Shown: positions 24,844-34,125 of the stretch, piece by piece
Position numbering within the stretch: the first letter of the stretch is position 1
Layout: each line of letters opens with the position of its first letter
Origin: an uncultured Nitrospira sp.
GTDB taxonomy: Bacteria > Nitrospirota > Nitrospiria > Nitrospirales > Nitrospiraceae
Length of the DNA stretch: 41,820 bases
Direction of reading: 5' to 3'
Assembly (NCBI GenBank): GCA_902500755.1
Contig: CABVRV010000024.1
Location: forward strand, 1-41,820
The notes under the pieces: model-generated
What the model saw: the letters and a program-made list of their open reading frames with translations, nothing else
Told to the model about the DNA's origin: nothing
Databases searched by the model: none
Position numbers and translations under genes: made by a program

Positions 24844-25518
24844 CTATACCGCACTAATGATCGCCTCGTCAGTCAGCTTGCCGGCATCGATAAAGACCCG
24901 GCGGCCTTCGACTTTCAATCGGCCTTCGGCAAAGAGTTGCACAGCGCGGGGATAGATTTTGTGCTCTTGGATAAGAATTCTCTCAGCGAGGGTTTCGGGT
25001 GTATCCTCGTCGAGAATCGGCACGGCAGCTTGGATAATAATCGGTCCTTCATCGACACCCTCCGTCACGAAATGCACGGTACAGCCCGCCAGCTTGCAAC
25101 CCCAATCAATGGCCTTCTTCTGTACGTCCAATCCAGGAAACGACGGCAGCAGCGAGGGGTGGATGTTCATCATGCGGTTCACATAAGCGGTGACCAGCAC
25201 CGCCGTGACGATCTTCATGTAGCCGGCGAGCAAGACAAGATCAACCTCATGTTGTTGCAGTACGTCCAGCAATGCTCGGTCATAGGTTTCACGACTGTCC
25301 GGTCGTCCAGCAAAGGGTTTTGGATCGATGAACAAGTCCTTGAGCCCATGCTTCCGAGCCCGCTCCAATGCAGCCACATCCTTCTTGTTACTGATAACGC
25401 ATACAATCTCAGCTTCGACCTGACCTGCTTCGATCGCATCGATAATAGCTTGCAGATTGGAGCCACGACCAGATGCCAGCACCGCTACTCTCAAAGGAGT
25501 CGTTCGGTTAATCGGCAT
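24844..25518 (-). CDS. purN: Phosphoribosylglycinamide formyltransferase
   Basis: Adds a formyl group from 10-formyltetrahydrofolate to GAR in purine synthesis. 224 residues. Visible: [20 protein letters not shown] at the start (GAR phosphate loop), [10 protein letters not shown], the active-site segment [14 protein letters not shown] with its Asn and His, and [14 protein letters not shown] with the catalytic Asp. ATG at 25518 lies inside the end of purM (11-base overlap) and follows GGAGGTCGACT, so expression is coupled to purM. Confidence 0.96.
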   Translation of the reverse strand: MPINRTTPLRVAVLASGRGSNLQAIIDAIEAGQVEAEIVCVISNKKDVAALERARKHGLKDLFIDPKPFAGRPDSRETYDRALLDVLQQHEVDLVLLAGYMKIVTAVLVTAYVNRMMNIHPSLLPSFPGLDVQKKAIDWGCKLAGCTVHFVTEGVDEGPIIIQAAVPILDEDTPETLAERILIQEHKIYPRAVQLFAEGRLKVEGRRVFIDAGKLTDEAIISAV

Positions 25519-26545
25519 AGTCGACCTCCAGCTCCTTGTCTTTCGCCTCCACTATTTCTCCTATAGGCCAGCCCTGATCGCCAAGCAGCGCCGCACGGTC
25601 TAGTACTCCAGCCACTGAGTCTGGCGATACCACAAGAATCAGCCCGACCCCCATATTGAACACCCGATACATCTCGTCACGATCGACTTGCCCTAATCGG
25701 CCGATGACGTCGAAAATCGGTGGCACCGGCCAGGCCGTGCGAGTGATCCTCGCTCGCACGCCTTTGGGGAACACGCGTGGGAGATTCTCCGTAATACCCC
25801 CGCCGGTAATGTGTGCGATCCCCTTGATCGGAAATTGCTCACGAAGCGCTAAAATCTGCTTCGCATAAATTCTGGTGGGTGTTAAAAGAACCTCTCCGAT
25901 CGACCTATCAAGCTCAGAGAGACGACTGTCAGCCGTCAGCTTGGCTTGGTCAAACAACACTCGCCGAGCCAAGGAGTAACCATTGCTGTGGAGTCCTGAG
26001 GAAGCCAGGCCGAGGACCACATCACCAGGAGCAATGTTCCGACCATCAATGATCTTGGAGCGATCGACCACTCCAACCGAAAACCCAGCTAGGTCATATT
26101 CTCCATCTGGATAAAAGGATGGCATCTCGGCGGTCTCGCCGCCGATCAGAGCGCACCCAGCCTGGCGGCAGCCTTCGGCGATGCCAGCCACGACCTCCTG
26201 CGCCTTGGATACAGACAACTTTCCCGTCGCAAAATAGTCCAAGAAAAAAAGCGGTTCCGCACCACTCACCACGATGTCATTGACACACATGGCGACCAAA
26301 TCGATCCCAACGGAATCATGTTTATCCATCATGAACGCGATCTTGAGTTTGGTCCCAACGCCGTCGGTTCCTGAGACAAGGACCGGTTCTTTGTACTTGC
26401 CGGCCTGGAGACCAAACAAGCCTCCAAACCCGCCCAAGTCAGTCAGAACTTCCGGGCGAAACGTTGACCGGACCACGGGCTTGATACGATCAACAAATTC
26501 ATCGCCAGCATCAATGTCTACGCCAGCCTCACGATACGTTGTCAT
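25508..26545 (-). CDS. purM: Phosphoribosylformylglycinamidine cyclo-ligase
   Basis: Closes the imidazole ring to give AIR, two steps after PurN. From ATG 26545 the protein is 345 residues, the same as the E. coli enzyme, starting [17 protein letters not shown]. Visible: [20 protein letters not shown], the ATP region [32 protein letters not shown] and the [17 protein letters not shown] signature. An eight-codon longer frame exists but lacks support. The purM-purN pair is a common bacterial arrangement. Confidence 0.97.
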   Translation of the reverse strand: MTTYREAGVDIDAGDEFVDRIKPVVRSTFRPEVLTDLGGFGGLFGLQAGKYKEPVLVSGTDGVGTKLKIAFMMDKHDSVGIDLVAMCVNDIVVSGAEPLFFLDYFATGKLSVSKAQEVVAGIAEGCRQAGCALIGGETAEMPSFYPDGEYDLAGFSVGVVDRSKIIDGRNIAPGDVVLGLASSGLHSNGYSLARRVLFDQAKLTADSRLSELDRSIGEVLLTPTRIYAKQILALREQFPIKGIAHITGGGITENLPRVFPKGVRARITRTAWPVPPIFDVIGRLGQVDRDEMYRVFNMGVGLILVVSPDSVAGVLDRAALLGDQGWPIGEIVEAKDKELEVDYAD

Positions 26546-26696
26546 GCGTAATACCCCAACCGGCCGCAATTGTACCTTGCGTAACCACGAATTTCGTGTC
26601 GTTGGAGAGGCATCTTAGCGGAGGGTACTATGGAGGTCAACGCACCGATTGGAGCTCGCGGAAAGAGCTGTCCAATCCTGGTGTTCCGCTTTTTCC

Positions 26697-26724
26697 TTGA
26701 TGCTCTAGAAATATTGCCTATACT
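26697..26724 (+). promoter_or_regulatory. Candidate promoter of the second REC-zinc-tail gene
   Basis: TTGATG and TATACT separated by 16 bases, about 60 bases before the gene at 26785. A spaced inverted repeat TGACAG ... CTGTCA (26724-26752) follows the -10 box. Confidence 0.55.
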
Positions 26725-26784
26725 GACAGCAGAGTCGAATCTATTCCCTGTCAATGCCTGAAACCCTTACGAATGGCCATGTAG

Positions 26785-27399
26785 ATGGGTATTCTGATCG
26801 TTGATGACTCACCGGATGAGCGCCTGCTCCTGCACCATATTCTGAAAAACGCAGGTTATCGTGATCTCGTCACAGTCTCGTCTGCAAGGGATGCCTTTAC
26901 ACAATTGGACTTGGATCACGCGGGCAACAACGCCCTCAGCCTTGACCTGATTCTGATGGATATCAAGATGCCGGACTTGGACGGTGTCGAGGCCTGTCGA
27001 CGTATCAAGGCGGTTCCTGCGTTGACGCAGATTCCCATCATCGTGGTGACCGCACGCAGCCAGAAAGACTTTCTTCAGGCCGCATTCGACGCCGGAGCAG
27101 AAGACTATATTCGGAAGCCCGTCGAGTCAGTCGAACTCCTTGCTCGAGTCAAATCAGCATTCAAGCTTAAACAGGAATCCGAAGCACGAAAGAGCTGGGA
27201 AGAAGAGGTGACCAAAACGATCAATGACCTTGACCGAACCGTGACCGACATGGAGGCCTTACAGCAATTGATCCCGGTCTGTCCGACTTGCAGAAAGTCG
27301 CATCCTTCGCAAATCTCTGAGGCCGCGCTCAACGAGTATGCCCGATCTCATCCTAGAATGAAATTTCAGAGTCTGACGTGTTCGACGTGTACAACCTAA
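26785..27399 (+). CDS. Response regulator with a four-cysteine tail (second copy)
   Basis: 204 residues. Receiver: Asp7/Asp8, Asp59 in ILMDIKMPDLDG, Thr89, Lys111. A coiled coil (about 130-160) joins a tail with Cys166-x2-Cys169 and Cys199-x2-Cys202 (LIPVCPTCRK, LTCSTC). The gap between pairs is 29 residues, identical to the copy at 18241-18879, although the residues between have diverged. It has no output domain and no kinase directly beside it on the same strand; the kinase at 19969-22251 and the NtrY-like kinase at 28906-31239 are candidates as donors. Start chosen at the ATG matching the start of the paralogue. Confidence 0.88.
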   Translation: MGILIVDDSPDERLLLHHILKNAGYRDLVTVSSARDAFTQLDLDHAGNNALSLDLILMDIKMPDLDGVEACRRIKAVPALTQIPIIVVTARSQKDFLQAAFDAGAEDYIRKPVESVELLARVKSAFKLKQESEARKSWEEEVTKTINDLDRTVTDMEALQQLIPVCPTCRKSHPSQISEAALNEYARSHPRMKFQSLTCSTCTT

Positions 27400-27418
27400 C
27401 CGTCCCACTTGTCGATCT

Positions 27419-28810
27419 CTAGCTTTCAGGTCGCATCTCCACATCCAGCAACTTAATTTTTCTGTGGAGATGGCTTCGCTCGATCTTGAGGTCTTCTGCC
27501 GTCCGAGAAATATTCCAGTGATGCTCTCGAAGTTTTCGGCTGATATACTCTTTCTCAAATGCATTTCGAGCATCCCGGAGTGAGTCGTATGACTTTGCAA
27601 GAAGGGGGTTGGACGCCGGAACGGCAACCGCGACGGTTCCGGTAGTTCTCCCCTGCAAGGACAGGGCGGCCTGTGAGCCGTCAATAACATATCCTGGGAC
27701 CATGATCATAAGTCGCTCGATCAGGTTTCTCAGTTCCCGAATGTTACCCGGCCAATCATACTGTTGGAGCACCACCATCGCCTCAGGCGACACTTCCTTC
27801 ATCCGCAATCCCTGTTCCTCGGCATGAGTTTTCATGAAATGTTGCACCAGGGCTGGAATATCCTCACGCCGCTCCCGCAATGGAGGCACCACAATGGGAA
27901 CTACATTAAGACGGTAGAACAGGTCTTCTCGAAAGTGCCCATTGCCGATTTCCTTCTCCAAGTCTTTATTGGAGGCCGCGAGCACCCGTACATCAACCTT
28001 CATCAACTTAGTACCGCCGACTCGCGTAAACTGCTGCTCTTGTAGTGCCCGCAAGACCTTCGCTTGGGTACTGAGACTCATATCGCCAATTTCGTCAAGA
28101 AACAAAGTTCCCCCGTCAGCTTGTTCAAACTGACCACGCTTCATTGACGTCGCTCCCGTAAACGAGCCTTTTTCATGACCGAAGAGCTCGCTCTCAATCA
28201 ACGTCTCGGGAATGGCGGCACAGTTAACAGCAACGAACGGATGGTCCAAACGGGTACTGTGCATGTGGATGGCTCGGGCGACCAGTTCCTTCCCCGTTCC
28301 ATTCTCGCCCCCGATCAGCACACGACTGTTCGTAGGGCCGGCAGTCTGGATGAGTTCCCGTAATCGTTGCATAGTCGGAGAATGCCCAACCAGCTCGAAT
28401 TTCTGTTGGACTTTGGTCCGCAGAGATCGATTCTCCTGTGCCAATCGGTATTGCTCCAATGCATGCTTGACACGGAGCGTGACGTTTTCCAACGACAGTG
28501 GCTTCTCGATATAGTCATATGCACCGAGTTTGATGGCTTTCACCGCCGTTTCAATGGACCCGTGCCCAGAGATCATCATCACCTGCGTGGCAGGCACAAA
28601 CTCTTTCACACGTCGCAAGGTTTCGAGCCCGTCCATTTCCGGCATCCAAATATCTAGAATCATGAGATCCGGCGGATCCGTCCCATAGATTTTCAGTGCC
28701 TCCGCTCCAGTAGCTGCGACGGCCACTTCATATCCTTCGTCTTCAAGGATGCTCCGCAGGGATGTCCGAATCGCTTCTTCGTCATCCACAATGAGAATCG
28801 ATGCCGACAT
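27419..28810 (-). CDS. Sigma-54-dependent response regulator (NtrX/NtrC-like)
   Basis: 463 residues. Receiver with Asp53 in MILDIWMPEMDG; AAA+ domain (about 140-370) with Walker A GENGTGKELV, the sigma-54 contact loop written GSFTGA rather than the usual GAFTGA, Walker B TLFLDEIGDM and the arginine-rich FYRLNVVPIVVPPLRER; C-terminal Fis-type helix-turn-helix (NISRTAEDLKIERSHLHRKI). Such proteins remodel sigma-54 RNA polymerase when phosphorylated. The kinase gene lies directly upstream on the same strand (95 bases), forming a NtrY/NtrX-like pair. Targets are unknown; nitrogen or redox control is a family-based guess. Confidence 0.93.
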   Translation of the reverse strand: MSASILIVDDEEAIRTSLRSILEDEGYEVAVAATGAEALKIYGTDPPDLMILDIWMPEMDGLETLRRVKEFVPATQVMMISGHGSIETAVKAIKLGAYDYIEKPLSLENVTLRVKHALEQYRLAQENRSLRTKVQQKFELVGHSPTMQRLRELIQTAGPTNSRVLIGGENGTGKELVARAIHMHSTRLDHPFVAVNCAAIPETLIESELFGHEKGSFTGATSMKRGQFEQADGGTLFLDEIGDMSLSTQAKVLRALQEQQFTRVGGTKLMKVDVRVLAASNKDLEKEIGNGHFREDLFYRLNVVPIVVPPLRERREDIPALVQHFMKTHAEEQGLRMKEVSPEAMVVLQQYDWPGNIRELRNLIERLMIMVPGYVIDGSQAALSLQGRTTGTVAVAVPASNPLLAKSYDSLRDARNAFEKEYISRKLREHHWNISRTAEDLKIERSHLHRKIKLLDVEMRPES

Positions 28811-28905
28811 CTTTCCTCCCTATCGCCTCACTCTCAAGAGTTCGCATACGACACACCATCGATGACTTTCGTACCTGCCGATGAGAGCTGACGATCATTT
28901 CCCCT

Positions 28906-31239
28906 CTACACCGGTAAGTCAAACGTAAACACGGCTCCGCTCGGGTGATTATTTCCAGCTTGGATCTGTCCTTCATGGTCCGTAATTATCCGACGGACGA
29001 TCGCCAGTCCCAATCCAGTTCCTGTTTTTTTCCGGGTAAAGTAAGGCACAAACAGGCGTTCCTGGTCTTCCGGCGCAATGCCAGGCCCCTCGTCCGCAAC
29101 CGTCACCATGGCGCGCCGTCTTTTCGTATCGTATTTTGTGCTGACCCACAGGCGTCCTTTTTGATTCATCGCTTGAACCGCGTTATCGAAAAGATTCACA
29201 AACACGCGCCGCAGCTGTTCGCGATCGAAGTTGAGGGACGGCAGATCGTCATCCAGATCAAGAATGAGTTCAAGATCCTTCTGCGCTTCTCGATACAACG
29301 TCGCCACTTCTCGAACCACATCATGCAGCGATTGCCGCGTCATTTGCGGAGCGGGAAGACGGGCAAATTTTGAAAACTCGTCCAACATTTCTTTCAAGCT
29401 ACCCACTTCGTTAATGATCACATTGGTCGCATCGTCAAATACCCGATCGAGATCCGGAGACTTTTCGAAGAACTTCTTGCGCAATCGCTGTGCCGAAAGC
29501 TGAATGGGCGTCAGTGGGTTCTTGATTTCATGTGCCACGCGCCTCGCGACTTCCTGCCATGCCGCGACCTTCTGCGCCTTAATCAACTCCGTCAGATCTT
29601 CAAAAACCAACACAAACCCCAAATCCTTGTTGGCTTCATCTCGCATACGAGAGCCTTTTAAGCCGATCGTGATCAGCTTTCCTTGAATATCCAGTTGTCC
29701 TTCAAGGTCGAGATCATCTCGCTCATCAGCCAACATTCGATCATAGGCCGTCTGAAACAAGTCCAAGCCAAATTCCTTGAACACCTCATTGGCCGGCTTC
29801 CCCCTGAACCGGTCAGCCGCCAAACTGAGAATGCGTTCAGCCGAGGGGTTAAACGTGGTGACCATTCCATGGCGATCGATCGACAAAAGCCCGGCGGCAA
29901 TCGTATCCACAACTGTTTCGATGTAGGCCCGTCGTCGGTCCAACTCGACGTTCGTATTCCGGAGCGTGAGGTTTGCTTCTTCCAGCTTGGACTTACTCCC
30001 CTGCAGATCCTGCGTCATTCGATTGAACGAATCAATCAACGTTCCGATCTCATCAGTCGCCTTCGCATCAATTTGTACGGAGAGGTCGCCCTGGGCCACC
30101 GCTTCCGTAGCCTCCGCCAGCCGTTGGATTGGAACGGTGATACTACGCGCCACGTAGAACCCGAACCACGTCGCACTGAACAGGATCAGAACCGTCACCA
30201 CGGCGACGAACAGATAGGCCCCGGCTTTGATGGGATTCTTCATCGCCTTGATCTGTTTATACTCCGCATATTGCCGACCGATGCCCTCCATTTTCGTCAA
30301 CAGCGATTCAGGGACGTAGGTTTCCACAACCACGACCCCCTCCAAGTCACCCCGCCGGCTGCCGGAGGCCACCGGGATCGCCGCACGCACTAATCGTCCA
30401 GTCTGGGCCTCCTGAACGGAGGTAAACTCCTGCTTCCCATTGATCACTTGGAGCACCAATTGACTGATCGGCAGCTCCAACACGCCGAGAGGGATGTCGG
30501 CGTCAAGCGCTTTCGTCAAGGTTTCCATCTTGTTCGAAAACACTTCAATCCCGGCAACCCCATATTCCATCCGTTTCCGAGCCATCGCGGCGATCAAGAG
30601 ATCGCGCTGTTCCGGAATGAGCATATCTTCGCGAAACAACTCCTGCGAGATTGCGCGTGCGCTGTTCACCGCAAGTGAGACATGCCCCGCATGCTGCAGG
30701 CGCGCCACCTCATAGGAGTCTTTCATGACCTTCTCGATGTGCTCGCTGAACCAAACATCGACGGCCTTGTTCACCAACCCGCTCGCGAGCAACGCCAGCA
30801 ATACGGTAGGAATCAACGAGAACCCGATAAAAGCGGCGATGAGCTTCGTGCGAAATCCTGACCCGACGAGTCGATGTCGACGTTCGAAATACGCCTTAAT
30901 CAGATTTCGAGACAACAAGAGCACCAACACAACGAGACCAATGAGGTCCAAATTGACCAGAAGAAGAACCAGGGCGTAACTGGTCGTCGGCAAAAAGGAG
31001 CCGGTCTCCTGCAAGTCAGGCGCAGCAATCTGCGAGTAATACAGCGTGAGGGCAACGCAAGGGACCAGGAGAATGAGGACAATCCAGACGGGACGAAGGT
31101 GAGGTCTTTTTCGCTCAGGCGGCTGAGCCTGGCTAGCCGAAGGCCTGTTGAATAGACCACTCATCACGGCTGACTCAAGGTCCTTCCCTTCTCCCAAAGC
31201 CGATCTTCCCGCGTGCATGGGCTGCTTCGGCTTAAACAT
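28906..31239 (-). CDS. NtrY-like membrane sensor histidine kinase
   Basis: 777 residues from the first ATG; a start at Met26 (31164) is possible since neither has a clear ribosome-binding site. Three N-terminal membrane segments (about 50-70, 85-112, 127-150), a periplasmic or extracytoplasmic stretch, a fourth segment (about 320-345), HAMP (to about 400), a PAS domain (about 430-540), HisKA with His570 in VARRVAHEIKNPLTPIQL, and HATPase ([32 protein letters not shown]). This order and the HEIKNPLTPIQLSAQRL box match NtrY. It should phosphorylate the sigma-54 activator encoded next. Confidence 0.93.
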   Translation of the reverse strand: MFKPKQPMHAGRSALGEGKDLESAVMSGLFNRPSASQAQPPERKRPHLRPVWIVLILLVPCVALTLYYSQIAAPDLQETGSFLPTTSYALVLLLVNLDLIGLVVLVLLLSRNLIKAYFERRHRLVGSGFRTKLIAAFIGFSLIPTVLLALLASGLVNKAVDVWFSEHIEKVMKDSYEVARLQHAGHVSLAVNSARAISQELFREDMLIPEQRDLLIAAMARKRMEYGVAGIEVFSNKMETLTKALDADIPLGVLELPISQLVLQVINGKQEFTSVQEAQTGRLVRAAIPVASGSRRGDLEGVVVVETYVPESLLTKMEGIGRQYAEYKQIKAMKNPIKAGAYLFVAVVTVLILFSATWFGFYVARSITVPIQRLAEATEAVAQGDLSVQIDAKATDEIGTLIDSFNRMTQDLQGSKSKLEEANLTLRNTNVELDRRRAYIETVVDTIAAGLLSIDRHGMVTTFNPSAERILSLAADRFRGKPANEVFKEFGLDLFQTAYDRMLADERDDLDLEGQLDIQGKLITIGLKGSRMRDEANKDLGFVLVFEDLTELIKAQKVAAWQEVARRVAHEIKNPLTPIQLSAQRLRKKFFEKSPDLDRVFDDATNVIINEVGSLKEMLDEFSKFARLPAPQMTRQSLHDVVREVATLYREAQKDLELILDLDDDLPSLNFDREQLRRVFVNLFDNAVQAMNQKGRLWVSTKYDTKRRRAMVTVADEGPGIAPEDQERLFVPYFTRKKTGTGLGLAIVRRIITDHEGQIQAGNNHPSGAVFTFDLPV

Positions 31240-31375
31240 TCACGCGCCCCAATACACCGTCGCTCACAGAAAAGACCATCGCCTCCACCTATCATCGGCG
31301 TCTACAACCGTCTCAAAACTACACGCACAGATTGCGAGATGTCGAGATTTGGGCAACGAGCAGAACAACGGAATC

Positions 31376-31768
31376 TTATTTGGGTGAGGCCAACGTGACA
31401 TACTTCATACGAAGCGCGTAGAGCATATCACGCAACACCGTCTGCTCATCAGGGGTCAGATTACCCTTGGTCTTGTCTTCCAAGACAGACAATAGATCGA
31501 TAATCTCTTTGGCTTGCGGCAGGTTCACAGGCATGGGCGATTGTTGAGGGTCCAGGGTCTCCCCCATCAGCATGAGCGACGAAGAACCGAGCGAAATCAC
31601 AAACGAAGAAAAGGTAACCGGAGGTGCCGACGCCACATGAACCGATTCAGTTGATGTGGCAGCAGAAGACGTTGTGTTTTTTGCGGTTGAAGCCGTCCCA
31701 GGAGCGCTCTCTCCTCCTGCACTTCCTCGCCTGTCACGAACGACGAATCCTTGCTCCTCATCGACCAT
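31376..31768 (-). CDS. DUF1844 family protein
   Basis: 130 residues. The N-terminal 48 residues are Ser/Thr/Ala-rich and probably disordered. The rest is the DUF1844 domain: FSSFVISLGSSSLMLMGETLDP, NLPQAKEIIDLLSVLEDKTKGNLTPDEQTVLRDMLYALRMKY split over three helices. Function of the family is unknown; members are small and cytosolic. It is divergent from mazG. Confidence 0.88.
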   Translation of the reverse strand: MVDEEQGFVVRDRRGSAGGESAPGTASTAKNTTSSAATSTESVHVASAPPVTFSSFVISLGSSSLMLMGETLDPQQSPMPVNLPQAKEIIDLLSVLEDKTKGNLTPDEQTVLRDMLYALRMKYVTLASPK

Positions 31769-31848
31769 TTCTCAACCTCTTGGTAGGATCCACAGATACC
31801 GTCGATACCCTATCATAGGGCCTAGTTGCTCGCAAGCCATCACCGAGA

Positions 31849-31876
31849 TTGAAGAGGACATCATCGTCGGTATAGA
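31849..31876 (+). promoter_or_regulatory. Candidate promoter of mazG
   Basis: TTGAAG and TATAGA with a 16-base spacer, about 50 bases before the mazG start. A CCCTAT-C-ATAGGG palindrome lies further upstream (31808-31820) in the divergent intergenic region. Confidence 0.45.
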
Positions 31877-31927
31877 GTGGCACCACTGCGGAGTTCGCAG
31901 CGGACAGCCAGGGAGGATCCATCTTCG

Positions 31928-32815
31928 ATGTCGACGCGATTTACCAAAGTGGTTGAACTGATGGCTACGCTCCGTGCACAAAACGGCTGTCCATGGGACC
32001 GGAAGCAGACCCATGAGTCACTGAAACCCTACCTGCTCGAAGAAGCCTATGAAGTCCTCGAAACGATCGATCAAGGTGACAAGCAGAAACTTCGTGAAGA
32101 ACTCGGCGACGTGCTCTTGCAGGTCATTTTCCACAGCCAGATCGCCGCTGAGGCGGCTTCCTTTACCGTGGAGGACGTGCTCGACACCCTGGCCATGAAG
32201 TTGATTCGCAGACACCCCCATGTCTTCGGACACAACGGCCAGACGGGCCAGGCATCGAACAGTGAACAAGTCCTGACCCAATGGGAAAACATCAAACGCG
32301 CCGAGCGTGAAGCCGCCGGCAATGCGCAATCGGCGCTTGAAGGAGTGCCCAAAATCTTACCGGCGTTGTTGCGCGCCTACCAAATTCAGGCACGCGCGTC
32401 TCGTGCCGGCTTCGATTGGCCACAGAACAGGGAAGGACTCGATCAGATCATCGGAAAAGTGACCGAAGAAATCGATGAACTGCAGGAGGCGCTGCGGCTC
32501 AGTCAAACACCTGCCGAAACAGAGTCCAGTCGATCCGACAGTCGTCAAAAGATCGAAGCCGAGATCGGCGATCTGTTCTTTTCGTTGGTCAACCTCGCTC
32601 GCTTTCTCAAAGCCAATCCTGAGGATGCCCTACGCCGTGCAACAAATCGATTTAGTGATCGGTTTCACCTTGTGGAAGCACAGGCTGCAGGGCAAGGACG
32701 GATGTTGACCGATATGACACTGGCTGAAATGGATACATTATGGGAAGAAGCCAAACGCCGGTTGGAGCATCCCTCCGCGTACACCCCTCCACCCATGGAG
32801 AATCGAACCACATGA
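31928..32815 (+). CDS. mazG: Nucleoside triphosphate pyrophosphohydrolase
   Basis: Hydrolyses NTPs to NMP and pyrophosphate, a house-cleaning role. 295 residues from ATG 31928, after AGGGAGG. Two MazG domains: the first opens with LRAQNGCPWDRKQTHESL and has EEAYEVLE and EELGDVLLQVIFH as metal-binding helices; the second repeats this as EEIDELQE and AEIGDLFFSLVN. Length is slightly above E. coli MazG (263). The next gene overlaps its stop by ATGA. Confidence 0.95.
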   Translation: MSTRFTKVVELMATLRAQNGCPWDRKQTHESLKPYLLEEAYEVLETIDQGDKQKLREELGDVLLQVIFHSQIAAEAASFTVEDVLDTLAMKLIRRHPHVFGHNGQTGQASNSEQVLTQWENIKRAEREAAGNAQSALEGVPKILPALLRAYQIQARASRAGFDWPQNREGLDQIIGKVTEEIDELQEALRLSQTPAETESSRSDSRQKIEAEIGDLFFSLVNLARFLKANPEDALRRATNRFSDRFHLVEAQAAGQGRMLTDMTLAEMDTLWEEAKRRLEHPSAYTPPPMENRTT

Positions 32816-33429
32816 GCAATGACGAAGAGCCGTACAAAGAGGGAAAACGCGCCGGAGCTCATCCATTACTGGTGGTATTCGGCACCCTTATCGGATTGTG
32901 GCTATTCGTCGCCTTGATCGTCCCAAGCTCGAGAAACAAACAGGCCACCGGAACCGAAGGTCCCGCTGTTTCAGTCATCGAAGATCCGGACGCAGCTCCG
33001 GTCATGTTCAAGGTTCACACGACCATCCCGGACATGAATACTCTAGGGCTGGTCGTCCCCGCTCAAACAACGGATAGTCAAATCGTCGCGCTCTTGAAAC
33101 GCCTAAAGGAGGCACGACTGGATGGAACCCTCACTGAACACCTTCCAGCCACGACACCGGGCCACAAGCTGGGTGACCACGCTATCGCCGATATTTTCAT
33201 TTTTTCAGACAAGCAATTCGCGGAGCCGGACACGATCCGCACACTAGGGCGAGGGGCTCATGCTCCAGGAACACTCTATCCAAACGCAATTCCCTTCGAG
33301 GTAGCGATGGAAAACGTCCGTGGATACTACCGGATCGATCTCAATGACACCGGTCGCCCGGACACCGGTTCTCTCGGATTTGCAGACGAATCCGGCGTGC
33401 ACTCCAAACACCACCGAAGAATCTTTTAG
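32812..33429 (+). CDS. Membrane-anchored protein of unknown function
   Basis: 205 residues; the ATG overlaps the mazG stop (ATGA), so translation is coupled. One membrane segment (about 20-40, HPLLVVFGTLIGLWLFVALIVP) with a short charged N-terminus, then a soluble domain of about 160 residues (VMFKVHTTIPDMNTLGLVVP, IVALLKRLKEARLDGTL, ADIFIFSDKQFAEP, MENVRGYYRIDL). The domain may be exposed outside the membrane. No family recognised. Its coupling with MazG is a positional observation only. Confidence 0.72.
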   Translation: MSNDEEPYKEGKRAGAHPLLVVFGTLIGLWLFVALIVPSSRNKQATGTEGPAVSVIEDPDAAPVMFKVHTTIPDMNTLGLVVPAQTTDSQIVALLKRLKEARLDGTLTEHLPATTPGHKLGDHAIADIFIFSDKQFAEPDTIRTLGRGAHAPGTLYPNAIPFEVAMENVRGYYRIDLNDTGRPDTGSLGFADESGVHSKHHRRIF

Positions 33430-33463
33430 TGCATCCCGTTGACGCTTACGTGAGCGGAACAGA

Positions 33464-33880
33464 TTAAATTCCCACCCTCCGCTTGACCTCCTCACGGACA
33501 GCCGGCTGATCCGTTTCAAACAAACTTTCCAGCTTGGGGAACAGATGGCCCAGCGGGCCGACAAACGGGGCCAGCATCACATCACGTCGTTCTGCCAACA
33601 AGCCTTCCTGGTCGGCAACCCGCATTTTCGAATCGGCAATGGTCTTGGAAAGAATGTTACTAATCAGCAACTGCTGTCCCGGCGAGCCTGCCACCACCCC
33701 GAACAGACGCCTCTTGAACGGCTCCAGCTCATCCGGTATAGACACCTTCACGCGCACGGCTTGCGGCGTCGCCCAGGTTGCCCGTTGTATCGAGTAGTCG
33801 TACGAAAAGACTTGTTCCCTCGGTTCCCGAAACGGGCCGCTGACATCTAAGATCGTAAGGGAATTTTCGGTTGATTGCAT
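33464..33880 (-). CDS. Protein of unknown function
   Basis: 138 residues from the ATG at 33880. A longer frame to 34105 exists, but a good promoter at 33930-33959 lies inside it and GAGGAAA precedes 33880, so the short form is preferred. No signal peptide or membrane segment. A beta-rich first half (LTILDVSGPF, EQVFSYDYSIQRATW, AVRVKVSIPDELEPF) and a helical second half (LISNILSKTIADSKMRV, HLFPKLESLFETD). No family recognised. Confidence 0.65.
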   Translation of the reverse strand: MQSTENSLTILDVSGPFREPREQVFSYDYSIQRATWATPQAVRVKVSIPDELEPFKRRLFGVVAGSPGQQLLISNILSKTIADSKMRVADQEGLLAERRDVMLAPFVGPLGHLFPKLESLFETDQPAVREEVKRRVGI

Positions 33881-33929
33881 GATGTAACTGATTTCCTCGG
33901 TGAATGTTCGCTGGCTGTATGTGGGTTGT

Positions 33930-33959
33930 ACTATAGGAGCTTGCCACTGAGTAGGACAA
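33930..33959 (-). promoter_or_regulatory. Candidate promoter of the unknown gene at 33464-33880
   Basis: On the minus strand, TTGTCC and TATAGT with an 18-base spacer. The predicted start of RNA lies about 43 bases before the ATG at 33880. Confidence 0.5.
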
Positions 33960-34125
33960 GAGGCTATGTATAACGATTGATAGTGAGGAACGCTGCGCGT
34001 GGATTCATTCGCCGACCCTCGTCTGCCTAACCCGCCACCGAGGCGAAACAAGGAAGATCGAAAGTGCCCAGACAGCGCTTGAGCGACCTGATAGACTGTA
34101 ACCAAGAACTCTTTGTGATCAAGGC

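Noticed and set aside
29683-30393. Long open frame opposite the NtrY-like kinase
   Set aside because: Fully antisense to a multi-domain kinase, without a signal for translation.
33881-34106. N-terminal extension of the unknown minus-strand gene at 33464-33880
   Set aside because: A promoter lies inside it and the ribosome-binding site favours the internal ATG.
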